The translations under genes were made by a program, and so were the position numbers. This document shows positions 44,520 through 56,292 of a stretch of 64,000 bases of DNA, piece after piece (position 1 is the first letter of the stretch; each line of letters starts with the position of its first letter). Source of the stretch: Siphonodentalium dalli. Lineage: Eukaryota > Mollusca > Scaphopoda > Gadilida > Siphonodentaliidae. Location of the stretch: positions 173,978,310-174,042,309 of the forward strand of contig CP136064.1 of NCBI GenBank assembly GCA_032622095.1. Direction: 5' to 3'. The notes under the pieces are model-generated. The model searched no databases. It was not told where the DNA came from and worked only from the letters and a program-made list of their open reading frames with translations.

Positions 44520-46155
44520 TATATGTGTGAAGCATTTAAGCACATATATATTTGAAAACATTTTAAAATTGTCGGCGCTATGCAAGCCGATCCTAATCAA
44601 ATGGTCGCGCTCCTATCGTTTTGCAACACCCAACGCAGCCATTGTTGAACGGACGTAGTTCGTGATCATTTGGGCATCCAAATTATGTCTCGTCTGTTTA
44701 TTTTTACTGCAAACCCCGCCAGCGAATTGCAGATAATTTCAGTATACTTTTATAACTGGGTGAGAAAATCCATTTAGTACAGAATTCTTAAAGTCCGAAT
44801 AAGATATTTATCGTCCTATTTTGATCCAAAGAATCCCTGATCAGTTCGGCGTATGTTCGGCGTATATTTCTGTACATGTTTGTGCAGAAATATATTTGAC
44901 TGACAACCACGTATACAGTCTCATCTATATAGTATCATAGGAATCCGCAAATACACAGATCTTGGGTCACTTAAGAAAACTTTGATTACTTGAATTCGAC
45001 TTTACACTGAGACAATACAATACAACAACACATCAATATATATTTTTATTCATATTAATTTTGATCCTATGATCGAAAATGAAATCATGAAAAATATCGT
45101 TTTCACTGACATTGAACATTACCCCCTTGAAGATAATATATTTCTCATAATCAGATATCGAATGTGAGTCACGAAGATTGTGATGATCAGGTGTATATAC
45201 GCGGAAACTCATATGACATATTCTCTTCTTCACTACAAAGCAGACAATATGATCATATATTCGATGCACCCACAACATCTCCCAATTAATATAATTCAAT
45301 TCAACATCATCCAAAAGTGACATGTCAAAAGTTGTATTGAAATATGCGAAGAATTTTCTGCCTCAATTCATCCAAAACTCACGGATTTGACACTGAATTT
45401 CCCTTTCATTCTTGTTTGAAAGCTAATAAATTGTTTGTATACCAGAAAATAAACGGTTTATCTCACAATGCAAGCCTCTTATCGAGCCGGGTATCTGTGT
45501 TTCGACATAACGCTACTCTTGCCAGTAGGATTGTGTAGTAAATTGACTTGAGCATTCTTAACATCAATAGCTCGACAGTCTTGGAGTGCATCTTATTGTG
45601 CCCTGAAAGGTCCCATTTGTGTGGCTTGTCTGATGTGCTCATCGCACAATAGTAGGTCGGTGATATCGGTTATACCAGCGATAATGGACGTGTTATACTC
45701 TTGTTAGGGAAGCCGCAGGAGGCTCACTTCTCAAGGGTTGATCAATGTTTGTTGTGGTTTGAAGAGCCCACCGTGCATTTCAACGATTTAAATCTGATAG
45801 TTGTGCCCGAGTGAAACACACTGATATCTAGCGATAACACATGCATCACTCAGAGAAAATAAATAAAAACAAACACAACAAAACTTCAAACCAGTGCAAT
45901 AAACTGGAGGGCTATATAGAACTATATATTCTTGCCGCGCTTCAATTACTGTGTATGACTGTTGGACTGGAACATACTGTTCTTTAAATTGCTAGTTTGT
46001 TGCGTTTCTTAGTATTATATCTTTATTTCCTCCAATCATTGAAGATTTCATAAAGAATATAATATTGTTATGCACATCAAAATGAACAGAATAATATTAT
46101 CAATACATCTTATAGAAGAGGAATATAAATTAATATAATGAGCAAGACTATTTAC
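44520..46155. other. Mostly featureless; one P-like right-end relic
   Basis: About 44735-44785 (AGTATACTTTTATAACTGGG, then ATCCATTTAGTACAGAA) resembles the right end of family P. Otherwise only short frames without recognisable motifs, the longest being 96 codons on the minus strand near 45.1 kb. Confidence 0.45.
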
Positions 46156-46395
46156 ACATGTAAAATGGTGGGTTTGCTGACCATGATGACGATGTTGGTG
46201 CTGCTGACGACGATTATGGTGGTACGATGATGGGGTGATGTTGAAATGGTGACAGCGATGATGCTGCTGCTGCTGCTGATGATGATGGTGACGCTGATGA
46301 CCATGATACTGTTGATGATGATGTTGAAGATGAGGAAGAAGATGGGGATGTTGCTGTTTATGATGATGATGATTATCATGAAGGTGGTGTTTAGA
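46156..46395. repeat. Low-complexity GATGATG/CTGCTG tract
   Basis: Irregular trinucleotide-like repetition of GATGAT, CTGCTG and GGTGAT. It creates long His/Gln-rich and Met-rich frames on both strands. These are compositional artefacts, although the minus-strand frame spans 156 codons. Confidence 0.85.
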
Positions 46396-46399
46396 ATGT

Positions 46400-47835
46400 C
46401 GATATATACCTGCAATACTTTGCCAGTACCGATACTTTATCCAATCGGAGGCAATGAGAATGGGACGAAGGACAACAACATTAATTATAGACCAAAACAA
46501 ACTTATTTCCAAATCCAAACGTGCTGAATATTCAATCAGTCTACGGATCGTTCATGTCCGACAATCTCCGGGGTCAATGTGTTCATATACACATTGACTC
46601 AGTGTATAGTTTATATGTACATACACTCGATATTGCTTCCGCCTTCCCCACATCGTAACGATAGAAGTGACGCGGGCGGGTTCATTGCAAGTGTACGAAA
46701 TAAATGTTATATTATATATATGTGAATAATAGTCCCAGATATTCATTATATTAAATGCAATATAGTCAGTGAGTGGCTTCAGTGCACGTCCCGTATCAAC
46801 ATAATTGTTACACGACATGTATCACGCGTTGCCAAATGCACTATCCGTCAATTAATTTGATACCGTCTTGTACATGGAAATTCGTAACTTTGTTTATGAC
46901 AGGAGCCATGAAGTAAATTTATATTGAATTATAAAATTTTACTTTAAGATAACCTGTTAATCTGAAAGTTTACGGAAAATATCTTCGACTGAAATTAATT
47001 ATTTTCTATAGATTATCATATATATTAGATCGCTGTTATTAGAGGAAATTTATTGAAATTGACATACAGTCTCCCTTTAATAAGTTACGACAGAGCTCGA
47101 TATTCACGATTGCAACGATTTAGTAGTCGTATATGTGTGACATACCTTAGTCGTATTTAAATTCGCGGCGTACTATTTTTAGCGCACCCATCTGTGCGCG
47201 AATTAAAACTGAGCTAAAAATAGTACGACTCTTGAGATTATACCAAACCACAGAGCAAATAAAAGGGCTATTAATGCGTTACATACATTGCGGAAAGTTG
47301 GCCTGAATATACAATTATATTTACGCGCAACCTATCTCATCATCACTATTGCATGTATTCCCATGTTTACAAAGCGATAAATCATGGTAAAATATTCGAT
47401 GTTGCAATACTTGTAAGAAATACAGATTTCTAGGATGCAGGTGCACAAAAGCACGTCTCCATATAAACAACACTGGAATGATACCATGGTAATACAGTCT
47501 TGAGTTAATTATGTCAACCAAACTATTTAAAATACACACAGCCAAGGGTTGATTTTGTTCTTAACCCAGCAGTCTAAGCAGTTGTTTCACTTCTTTCTAG
47601 ATAATTTAAATGATGTCCATAACTATTTAAATAATAGTATGATTATTTTGATCATGCATCTTCACAACTATTGTGAGCTCGATCCGACTTTCGCAACGCG
47701 CATAATTTTGTTCGCGATTTTGTTCATTGTGTGTGTGTTTTTTAAATATATATATTAATAAGGCTACCCTTAATGTAGCTCAGTTGCACTGCGTGGGGTG
47801 GGGGTATCAGAATCCTACTGGGACAGTCTCACCTC
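46400..47835. other. No recognisable gene; one small hairpin
   Basis: AT-rich sequence. CGTACTATTTTTAGC at 47169-47183 and its exact 15-nt complement at 47213-47227 form a hairpin with a loop containing GCGCACCCATCTGTGCGC, itself an inverted pair. Nothing else is supported. Confidence 0.6.
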
Positions 47836-48014
47836 TAGATGATTCTCAGGCTTCATGCAGTGGGTGGCTAATTTCGGATATACTCCATTTGTAGAAGAGA
47901 GATATTATGAAATTACAAAGCTCCCATTGCTCATGTGGAAAACGACCAATTGCCTGAAAAAATCCCAGACAAATTTGCCAACATGTGAACCCTATATCAC
48001 AGACTCGGTATATC

Positions 48015-48770
48015 CATTCCAGGCATGACTGGATCTTCCTGAAATTTTGCAAAAACTGTGTCAATGCATTATATTATATAAGCCAGTATCCCATAGGGAA
48101 CATCGCATATATATATATGAGATTGCATTGGCTTAACAAATATTTACCCTTTCCTTTTAATCCAATGCATTATCTTATATATGTGAGGCTCCATATGAGA
48201 CTCGCATATATCAGAGAATGCGCGACACGGGATCTTTAAAGGTACGGGTGGCCTTGGCGGTGGGTATCCTGTGAAAATATTTCCACCCGTCAAAAACCGC
48301 CACAAACAGAAAGAACATCAAAATGTAGACAGCCTTTGTCCGTATACAAATAAGAAATATCGCATAAACAGTATGTTATTGTCAAATGTTTGACCATTGT
48401 TATGTAAACAAACGCATAAAAAGTAACTTTTCTGGTGTTTGTTTATATTATGATAGTAAACATAAAGAGCGTTCTTTGTTGGTGAATTCCTGATATGGAA
48501 CTAATAAAGAGCGTTTATGCCATTTGTGTGTGATTAGCCAGTAGCATTGTGCTGTCTTCTGTAACACAATCAGACTCTTGCTTAGGTAAAATATAGTAGG
48601 TCTTTATGATAACATGCTGTTTGCGTGATGGTCATGCTATATATGAACGAAACTGTATGCGTTTTAATGTTTTTCTGTTTACGGTGATTAGAACAAATAT
48701 GAATATTTTCGACAACTAAGGCCTCACGTGCCTTTAAGGCTGCACCAGCGCACCCCCGTCATGAAAGGGA
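48015..48770 (-). mobile_element. Family X MITE, older copy, split by MITE A
   Basis: Reverse-oriented relative of 58045-58291. Its outer end CCCTTTCATGACGGGG (complement at 48754-48769) is separated from the hairpin part (about 48015-48235) by the family A insertion. Hairpin remnants include ATTATCTTATATATGTGAG with CTCGCATATATCAGAGAATG. The ends no longer show TTAA. Confidence 0.75.
48240..48733 (-). mobile_element. Family A MITE, copy 4
   Basis: 494 bp between TTAA at 48236-48239 and 48734-48737, in opposite orientation to copies 1 and 2. Nearly identical to them, and both AAAGAGCG sites are present. Inserted in the family X MITE. Confidence 0.92.
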
Positions 48771-48774
48771 TATT

Positions 48775-49826
48775 CCATGCTGTAGTCAGATTTCAGCATG
48801 ATGGTCGTGATGATGGTAGGGTGTTATGGGAACTGGCATGCGAACATTTACAGGACATGTCTGGAAAGACTTTTATTTTAGCTATAATGATTAGAGGCGC
48901 CAAGACTCCTGTATACCACAATACATGCGGAATATACCTAGATGACACGTCGCAAGAATATACATTAAATGTCCTGTAACAATACTATTGTAATGAAATT
49001 ATTATATTCACTGTCATTATGATAATATGAATCATCTCCAATTTAGAGTAAATCTGCCATTGAAATGTTGCTGGTTGGCATATCAATCCTTTCTATAGAG
49101 GCCAATGATTGTTTCTTTATACGCGCAGCAATTAAGTCCTCAGACGAGCACATCCCACAGCTATTGACAATTCGACGATATATTCAATGCAGACCTGAGT
49201 GCAGTCCCGCAGAAAATGAAAAATAGTCACGTATAAAATAAAAGATATGTTCCCTATACAGATCTGACACTATCCAATCGTCTACTTATAGACATCCTTG
49301 CCTAATAGATTCACCAAGAGTAATTACACACCGTCTTTGTGAGATATTATAAACAAAATGGCATTATGGGTAGAGGTTAATTGCCATTGAAAATTTGTTT
49401 GTTGCCATGAAAGACAGACGACTCGTCATTATTCTGTTTACAATAACATTGACATGAAATATTTACTCTTGGCATCTAATGTCACCGAGAGTCCGAGGTG
49501 ACCTCGTACATGTGAATGGGGCCTATATGTAACAATCAGCCAGAATATAATGGTGGAAAGACTCAATGAGCGCATGCATTCACTGCGCTCTGTCTGTTCT
49601 GCACCGATAAGTCTCTTCTCGACAAATAAAACAATTGTTACGCATTTCCGATTTAGTTCTGAGTTATTTCGTTGATGGATTTCCGGTATGAATATTATGA
49701 CAGATCCAATTCGATGGCAAGTAAAAGCAGCTGCTGGACTCGAAAACTCAGAATCGCCACAGCTGGCTGCATTGACATCTGCAAGAGAAGATCTTTTTTG
49801 TAAATAAAGATGGTTTGATATCTTTA
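48775..49826. other. No recognisable feature
   Basis: An 83-codon plus-strand frame begins in the MITE junction at 48728 and has no recognised domain (residues such as FHAVVRFQHDGRDDGRVLWE). Probably incidental. No repeats were noticed. Confidence 0.4.
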
Positions 49827-49828
49827 TA

Positions 49829-50482
49829 CAGTAATGCTCTAAGTAATCGACTTCTTAACCACAGCATAATTATGCATGGGTAACTTTTCAGGATTTAGTC
49901 GGAAATATGGCTTGTTGCCATTCATCGGAAAGCTCTCCCTAAAGTTACCCATAATTAAAGACACGGTTGGCCTTGGCGGTGGGTATCCTGTGAAAATATC
50001 TCCACCCGTCAAAAACCGCCACAAACAGAAATAACATCAAAATGTAGATAGACTTTGTCCGTATACAAATAAGAAATATCGCATAAACAGTATGTTATGG
50101 TCATATGTTTGACCATTGTTATGTAAACAAAGGCGTAAAAAGTTACTTTTCTGGTGTTTGTTTATATTATGATGGTAAACATAAAGAGCGTTCCTTGTTG
50201 GTGAATACCTGATATGGAACTAATAAAGAGCGTTTATGCCATTTGTGTGCGATTAGCCAGTAGCATTATGTTGTCTTCATTGTGCTCTTGCTAAGGTAAA
50301 ATATAGTAGGTCTTTATGATAACATGCCGTTTACGCGATGGTCATGGTATATATGAACGGAACTGTATGCGTTTTACTGTTTTTCTGTTTACGGTTTGGA
50401 ACAAATATTAATATTTTCGACAATTAAGGCCGCACGTGCCTTTAAGTTGTGGTTAAGGAGTCGATTACTTAGAGCATTACTG
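49829..50482. mobile_element. Tc1/mariner-type MITE with MITE A inserted
   Basis: TA at 49827-49828 and 50483-50484 flanks termini starting CAGTAATGCTCTAAGTAATC, with inverted repeats of about 35 bp (one mismatch, CTTCTTAACC against CTCCTTAACC). A CAGT start with TA duplication fits Tc1/mariner. Without the nested element the MITE is about 170 bp, almost all arm plus an inner inverted pair, ATGGGTAACTTT and AAAGTTACCCAT. Non-coding. Confidence 0.88.
49959..50441 (-). mobile_element. Family A MITE, copy 5, nested
   Basis: 483 bp between TTAA at 49955-49958 and 50442-50445. The terminal base pattern is AGACACGGTTGGCC on the left, slightly diverged from AGGTACGGTTGG. A deletion of about 15 bp near 50285 and other changes make it older than copies 1, 2 and 4. 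Both AAAGAGCG sites are kept. Confidence 0.9.
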
Positions 50483-50867
50483 TAGTTTGATAGGTTCGAA
50501 TAAAACTGAGGTAGTTTAACGACCGACTATAGCACAATATATAAAGATATATATCGTAGGGACAAAATAACCTGATTAAACATTGTAGTGAAACGGACAT
50601 GGTTCATTTGAACGTCGAATTGTGTATATGTAATTTGTGTATATGTATATATATGTATTTTTTGTGGGGCCGGTAGAAGACGATAATTACACGAAATACC
50701 AATTATACAGACTTTATATAAGCTGAAAACATTTGCCGAATTCATAGGAATTTATCAGGATTTTCAATTTTCTTTTTACATTATCGAGAAGAAACGAACA
50801 GAGAATGTTCTTTATTGCTAACTTATGGATAAAGTAGGATCCTATTATTCTCGCTCAATGAGTTCCG

Positions 50868-51180
50868 CCACTTCGATTGATTGATTGATGGTTTAACGTC
50901 GTTTTAGCCGCTAGGCCATATCATGACCAATAACAGAACCAGGTATAAAAAAAAGATCGGAGCGAAACAACTGTGCAGATAAATCAGACAGTGGATTAGA
51001 TTAAAACAATGAGCTATATACAAATAAAACACACAAGAGGAATATTTCCACTTGGAGTCAGGAATATAAATTCAAGAACTGACTATATAGTGTGCGAGCA
51101 TGCTATAAAACGTATAAATGTATTACAATAATACATAATAAATAGCAAATATATAACACGAAATTACCAAGTCTGAACAT
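50868..51180 (+). repeat. Possible SINE-like or mollusc dispersed repeat fragment
   Basis: TTGATTGATTGATGGTTTAA followed by CGTCGTTTTAGCCGCTAGG resembles an abundant repeat type I associate with molluscs. No second copy in this window confirms it and no RNA polymerase III boxes were established. Confidence 0.3.
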
Positions 51181-51332
51181 CGAAATATGTAAAGTAGATT
51201 TTAACATTTGCTTTTGCATTGATAATGTATTTATACTATTTGATAAATCGCGCATGAACCTTTATCAATGCGCCAAGCTGACGGTCGGGTGGGTGAGGCA
51301 TAAGAATGTCATCTTTCATCCAACAGGCATAC

Positions 51333-52530
51333 TCAATCCACATGAACTTTGAGCACTTTTTTGATATAAGTACAATCCTTATGATCATGACCAGAAACAG
51401 AACAGCATGCATGTGTTTGTTTTTTTACTTTTACATTGTTCCTGGTCATGACCATACCCCTGACATTTAAAACATCGTAAGGGATTTGGTACATATGCAG
51501 ACACATATATCCAACCTTCAATGCCGACGGATGTTCGCACTGATTGAAAGTCAAAAGATAACTACGCAAAGGAGCTATTTGTGCATCAATTGTCTTAACA
51601 AATCTGCTAACACCAGCAACGCCATTTGGTGTCAACTCAGCCAATATCTCATATACTCAGAAGAGTCGGATATATCGCGGGATCTCAAAACTGCTCTGCC
51701 ATACTAGTCAATGTTTGTGAGGAGAAACCGTAACTGTTGTTTGTGCAATATCTGTTAACTGCAACAAAGCATCAGATTGAACATTCAATCAGGAGAGCGC
51801 CAGTCACAGGCCCGGTCCTGATCGGTTTGACTGATTTCAATTGTACGACAATCCTTTTAAGTGTCTTATCAATGACAAATACAGAGGGTCTTTTCATAGT
51901 TGAGTCGAAGCTAAGAATTAAGTAGAGGGAATACCCCAGCATCATTGGAACTAAGTGAGTCACCATTATTATGATCAGGTCGTGGCTTTTTGTTCATAGT
52001 TGTCATACAAAAAGCAAAAAATCGACAACTAGCACAGCAGCCGCCGCGAACCACCCTTCGAATTCTGGTCGGGCCAAAGAATGGTATATAGCTGACACGG
52101 TGACCATGTATCAGCCTCCCCAGTGAATACACGATTCAGCAATCAGCAGGACGAACACAAAAGAGAACAGAAACATCATACGTGGAAAAATAACCCCAGA
52201 AAACAGTACTTCAAACACCAGACGAACAATACAACAGATAACACAAATTGAATCTGTGGCGAGGCATGACTAGCCGGGTCAACTTAACCACCCGTCTTGA
52301 AGAGACGTAGGACCAAAGTGGACCATGAGCTAAGCCCTATACCTGCACGTCGATGCCTCGCGTGCATGATAGGCCTCCCTAATATCGTCAGGACTCCTAC
52401 ACCACGCCTCACATGATGCACCCCACGGCAAACATGGTGCCACATTAGGGAATTCTTACTCTTTGCAGTGGGGCGGTAGGCCTATTCTACCCGGGCCCGC
52501 ACGGGTTCCGCCACTTCCAGAAATCTTTGC
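51333..52530 (-). pseudogene. LINE 5' end: 5'UTR plus ORF1 (gag-like) remnant
   Basis: Read on the minus strand from about 52520: a 5'UTR-like segment (CTACCGCCCCACTGCAAAGA, ATTCCCTAATGTGGCACC), then ORF1 remnants: KSVKPIRTGPVTGALLIECS (around 51785-51850), LAELTPNGVAGVSRFV and the zinc knuckle CFKCQGYGHDQEQC (C-X2-C-X4-H-X4-C) encoded at about 51433-51475, followed by a second, degenerate Cys/His cluster. Several frameshifts. This is the nucleocapsid-like ORF1 of Jockey/CR1-type elements, with no endonuclease or reverse transcriptase following. It is homologous to 54560-55370 on the opposite strand. Confidence 0.8.
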
Positions 52531-52976
52531 AAGGCATACATATTTCATATCTAAGTATTTAATTTATCGACATATTTTGATCGTGATAATAATCAGTTAA
52601 TCATCAATGAGTCGCGTTAAGTCACTAATTCGCCATACATGTATACTCTTCAGCCTCCAATTGAACTGGGTAATTGATTGCTCGCTATTGTCACGTTTCA
52701 GTATCAAAATTGGCTGATAAATATATGATAATAATATCATGTGGACTACCTGCATGAATGTGTGCTTTGCAGAATTTAAGCTTATTGATAAAGCCAGAAT
52801 TGTGATTATTGCATCGACGACTGCATGAAAGCGACGAAAAGTCCGAGTTAACGAACCCAATTCATTTTCGGACCAACGAAATAGTATAGTTGTTTTTCTT
52901 CTTCTAACAGTTATAAAACCTATGGAGTGCAAATTAATGGGGTTTTTATACGCTTTTGAAAAAAAAATGTCGTATA

Positions 52977-53571
52977 ATGAGTAACCAGTATGTCTGGCTG
53001 CTCTCCATGAGTAATATGTCTGTCTGCCCGCTCTCCATGAGTAATCTGTATGTCTGGCCGCTCTCCATAAGTAATATGTCTGTCTGGCAACTCTCCACGA
53101 GTAATCTGTATGTCCGCTCTCAATAAGTAATCTGTCTGTCTGGCCACTCTCCGTGAGTAATCTGTGTCTGGCCGCTCTCCATAAGTAATATGTCTATCTG
53201 GTCACACCATGCGTAATCTGTCTGTCTGGCCGCTCTCCTTGAGTAATCTGTCTGGCCGCTCTCCATGAGTAATCTGTCTGTCTGCCCGCTCTCCGTGAGT
53301 AATCTGCCTGTCTGCTCGGCATAAGTAATCTGTCTGTCTGCCCGCTCTCCATGAGTAATCTGTCTGCCTGCTCTCCATAAGTAATATGTCTGTCTGCCCG
53401 CTCTCCGTGAGTAGTCTGTCTGGCCACTCTCCATGAGTAATCTGTCTGTCTGGCCACTCTCGTGAGTAATATGTCTGTCTGGCATCTCTCCATGAGTAAT
53501 CTGTCTGGCCGCTCTCCATGAGTAATCAGTCTGTTTGGCCGCTCTCCATGAGTAATCTGACTGGCCGCTCA
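52977..53571. repeat. Satellite-like array of a ~30-bp unit (about 20 copies)
   Basis: The unit is CTCTCCATGAGTAATCTGTC plus TGTCTGGCCG, with lengths of 23-31 bp caused by presence or absence of one or two TGTC steps. Base changes (ATGAGTAA, ATAAGTAA, GTGAGTAA) are scattered across the array. Long frames on the minus strand (TDYSWRAARQ-like repetition) follow the period and are not genes. Confidence 0.96.
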
Positions 53572-53679
53572 ACAACATAACGTTTGTTAATTTAAAAACA
53601 AAATAACACTAGAATGCATCTCATAAGTGTCTTTTGAAGAGCATGGTCTCGACATCCATTCGTTAAATTAGTTTTTCAG

Positions 53680-54180
53680 GTCAATAACTTTAGTTTGGAT
53701 AATTTGATCAGAACTAAAGTTGGTATGTGTATTTCTCAGCCAGCAATACAGGTCAGGTTCGAATGTGGGTTCCATTCAGTACATTTTACATGAGATACAC
53801 CTTTGTTACGGCCCTTTTCGACTTGGAATTTGTCCGATTTTGTAACATTGGTTTCCGACCGATCACGCCGGTTTGGGTTATTATATCAGAACCAAAGTTG
53901 GTATGTTGATTTATCAGCCAAATATACAGGACAAGTTCAAATAAGGGTTCCGTCCTATTATTTTTTACAAGAGTTACGGTCCTTTTCAGACTTATAATTC
54001 ATCCGATTTCATCGCATTTTAGTTACTGACCGACAACTCTAGTTTGTATTAGTTGATCAGAACCAATGTTGGTGTGTTTCTCAGCCAAAAATACAGGCCA
54101 ACTTCGAACATGGGTTCCGTCCACTTATTGTATATGCGTTACGGCAATTTTTCAACTTGGATTTCACCTGATTTAAAACA
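53680..54180 (+). repeat. Tandem repeat, three diverged copies of a ~175-bp unit
   Basis: GATCAGAACTAAAGTTGGTA, ATCAGAACCAAAGTTGGTAT and GATCAGAACCAATGTTGGTG start equivalent positions near 53706, 53885 and 54055. Each is followed by TCAGCCA, AATACAGG and GGGTTCCRTCC. Confidence 0.85.
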
Positions 54181-54429
54181 AGATTACAAGAAACTACCGG
54201 GCGTATTTGGCCACACACTATATCTTTATATACTGAGCGGGAGAATCAATTTCTTGATGTATTTTAAGGGCTATTGCAGCGGAGATATATTAACTAAATT
54301 CCTTAACTTTTTCGAAAGAAAATGAAGTTGTACTAAGGTCAATGTATTTGCATACAGTTTAACTTTGTACGATGACTGTTTGATTTGCACTCATACATAT
54401 TTTATTTCCGAATAGGTATATCAAACTAA

Positions 54430-54430
<1 letters not shown>

Positions 54431-54474
<44 letters not shown>
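54431..54474. repeat. (TA)n microsatellite
   Basis: An uninterrupted TA dinucleotide run of about 44 bp. Confidence 0.97.
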
Positions 54475-54476
<2 letters not shown>

Positions 54477-54559
54477 TGACCCATATGTTAGCACAGGTTA
54501 AAATAACTTGTCCTCGAAATGTCTGACCCAAAGGTCCACAATCGCAACACCGCGTTAAC

Positions 54560-55370
54560 CTGAGGTTGAAAGGGTTCACCGCCCCACTGCGTGGGGTAAG
54601 AATCCCCTAATGTGGAACCATATTTGTCGGTTGTGCATCCCGCGAGGAGTGGCATAGAAGCCCGGGTGGTACAAGGACGTCCGTATCACGTGAGGCATCG
54701 ACCTATATATGGTACAGTTTAGATGATATTCCACTTGGGTCCTCTTCGTTGGACTCATACAATTCAAGACGGATGGTTGGGTTGACCTGACGCAATCGGT
54801 AGTCACGCCTCTTTATTGTTCAGAATAAATATCTGCTATCTGTTGTATAGTTTTTCTGTTTGCAGTTTTGTTTTCTGCTTATGCATGTGTGATGTTTCTG
54901 TCGTCCAATGTTTCTGGGAATTTCGTATTGGTGATTGTTGAATGTTAGAATCTAGTTCTGTTTGCGTCTGTCTTGCTGTGAACATAAACCTATACTATAT
55001 GCAGTGTTAAACTGGTGAGACCACTTGAGCTATGCACCAGGCTTTGCTGTCACAATGGCTTGGACGTAGGGGTGATGGAGTTGGGATATACCATGTATTT
55101 TCAGTACCTGGTACGTGGCTTTGATCGCATTGTTAAAAAACTTTGTTTACAAACAATGCAAAGTATAGCTGGAAAATTTAAATATGTCAGGCCAATCAGG
55201 ACTGGGCCAGCGAATGGCTCTCTTCTGATTGAATGTTCGAAGAAAGTTCAATATGACACTTTTCTTCGGTTAACATTTCTTGCATTTGTTACTCCTCACA
55301 ATACCTTGGATATCAGTAGGGCTGTGTTGAGAACCCGTGTTATAATTGATTCGTCATATATTGTCAAAAA
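54560..55370 (+). pseudogene. LINE 5' end: 5'UTR plus ORF1 remnant (plus-strand copy)
   Basis: Starts with CACCGCCCCACTGCGTGGGG and ATCCCCTAATGTGGAACC, paralleling the minus-strand copy ending at 52530. A TCTGTTGTATAGTTTTTCTG segment and a GATGTTTCTGTC segment also match. The ORF1 part (about 55015-55370) encodes FKYVRPIRTGPANGSLLIEC and VTPHNTLDISRAVLRTR, the conserved central block of Jockey/CR1-type ORF1 proteins. It stops at the junction with a tandem duplication at 55371. No knuckle, endonuclease or polymerase follows. Confidence 0.78.
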
Positions 55371-55826
55371 CAATTGATGGCAAAAGTGCACCTCGTCAGT
55401 ACACGTCCAGCAATGGACGAGTGCACATCCAGCAAAGGATCGCTCGTCCCATTATAGGAATATGATTTCAAAGTACATAATTACTTAGTGTCCTGATGCT
55501 CAGACAGTTTCTGGACCTCAACTGTCAGCCGACCATCGCACATTTTCTGCGGTTGTGTTCTTAAGTAAGCGTGTTGTGTCAGCACTCAGATGGAGTCACA
55601 ATTGATGGCAAAAGTGCACCTCGTCAGTGCATATCCAGCAATGGACGAGTGCACATCCAGCAATGGATCGCTAGTCCCATTATAGGAATATGATTTCAAA
55701 GTACAGAATTACTTAGTGTCCTGATGCTCAGACAGTTTCTGGACCTCAACTGTCAGCCGGCCATCGCACATTTTCTGCGGTTGTGTTCTTAAGTAAGCGT
55801 GTTGTGCCAGCACTCAGATGGAGTCA
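55371..55826 (+). repeat. Tandem duplication, 228-bp unit, two near-identical copies
   Basis: Copies 55371-55598 and 55599-55826 both start CAATTGATGGCAAAAGTGCA and end CACTCAGATGGAGTCA. I count fewer than about ten differences. Each unit has an internal direct repeat of TCCAGCAATGGACGAG/TCCAGCAAAGGATCG type. Confidence 0.93.
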
Positions 55827-56112
55827 GACCAATATAGTCAGTGTATCACTCGCAACTCAAGTGACTAACAAATCTTGCTCCTGTTCTAGAATATGTGTCA
55901 CAGAAAATGGACACATTTACTTACGTTGTCCAGCTACACCAAAACTATTACCAAATTTTCTTGAACATTATGACTCTCAGAAACAGAGCTTGAGATTGAG
56001 AAGTTCGACACGATACTTCGGTAGGGTGAGAAACGATATTCGTGGTCACCCACATGACTATAAATTTCATGCATTAATAAAGTGCTCACGTCACATTAAT
56101 CAAATAGTATAA
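55783..56112 (+). CDS. Unrecognised 109-codon open frame
   Basis: Starts inside the second 228-bp copy and runs beyond it. The unique part contains SCSCSRICVTENGHIYLRCP and later basic residues (LRLRSSTRYFGRVRNDIRGH). No domain is recognised. It could be an exon fragment, part of an element or a chance frame; confidence is low. Confidence 0.2.
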   Translation: MFLSKRVVPALRWSQTNIVSVSLATQVTNKSCSCSRICVTENGHIYLRCPATPKLLPNFLEHYDSQKQSLRLRSSTRYFGRVRNDIRGHPHDYKFHALIKCSRHINQIV

Positions 56113-56292
56113 GTAACCATCAGGCATTAGAAACTACATTGTCCAGTTTGATGTGAATCCTGGGTAAATTGTATTTCATCATTTTCTATTGATATTTTTT
56201 GCTTACTATTCAGTTCTCGAATTCTGATTCCAAGTTGAACGAGTTGTTCTTGTGTGCTTTTATTTGTAAATTGCTTTTTATTTTAAAATACA

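Noticed and set aside
46048-46527. A 156-codon His/Gln-rich minus-strand frame and a Met-rich plus-strand frame
   Set aside because: Both are produced by the GATGATG/CTGCTG low-complexity tract. No flanking domain or conserved motif supports a gene.
48728-48979. 83-codon frame as a small gene
   Set aside because: It begins in the MITE/family X junction and lacks a recognisable domain. Kept only as a remark in the feature list.
52977-53571. CRISPR-like appearance of a regular short repeat array
   Set aside because: Units are directly contiguous with no unique spacers, and the context is animal transposable elements. It is a satellite.
52920-53578. Overlapping frames of 75-152 codons on the minus strand with repeated TDYSW/RQTD-like segments
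   Set aside because: They follow exactly the ~30-bp satellite array, occur in more than one frame, and reflect its period and lack of stops. Not evidence of a protein.
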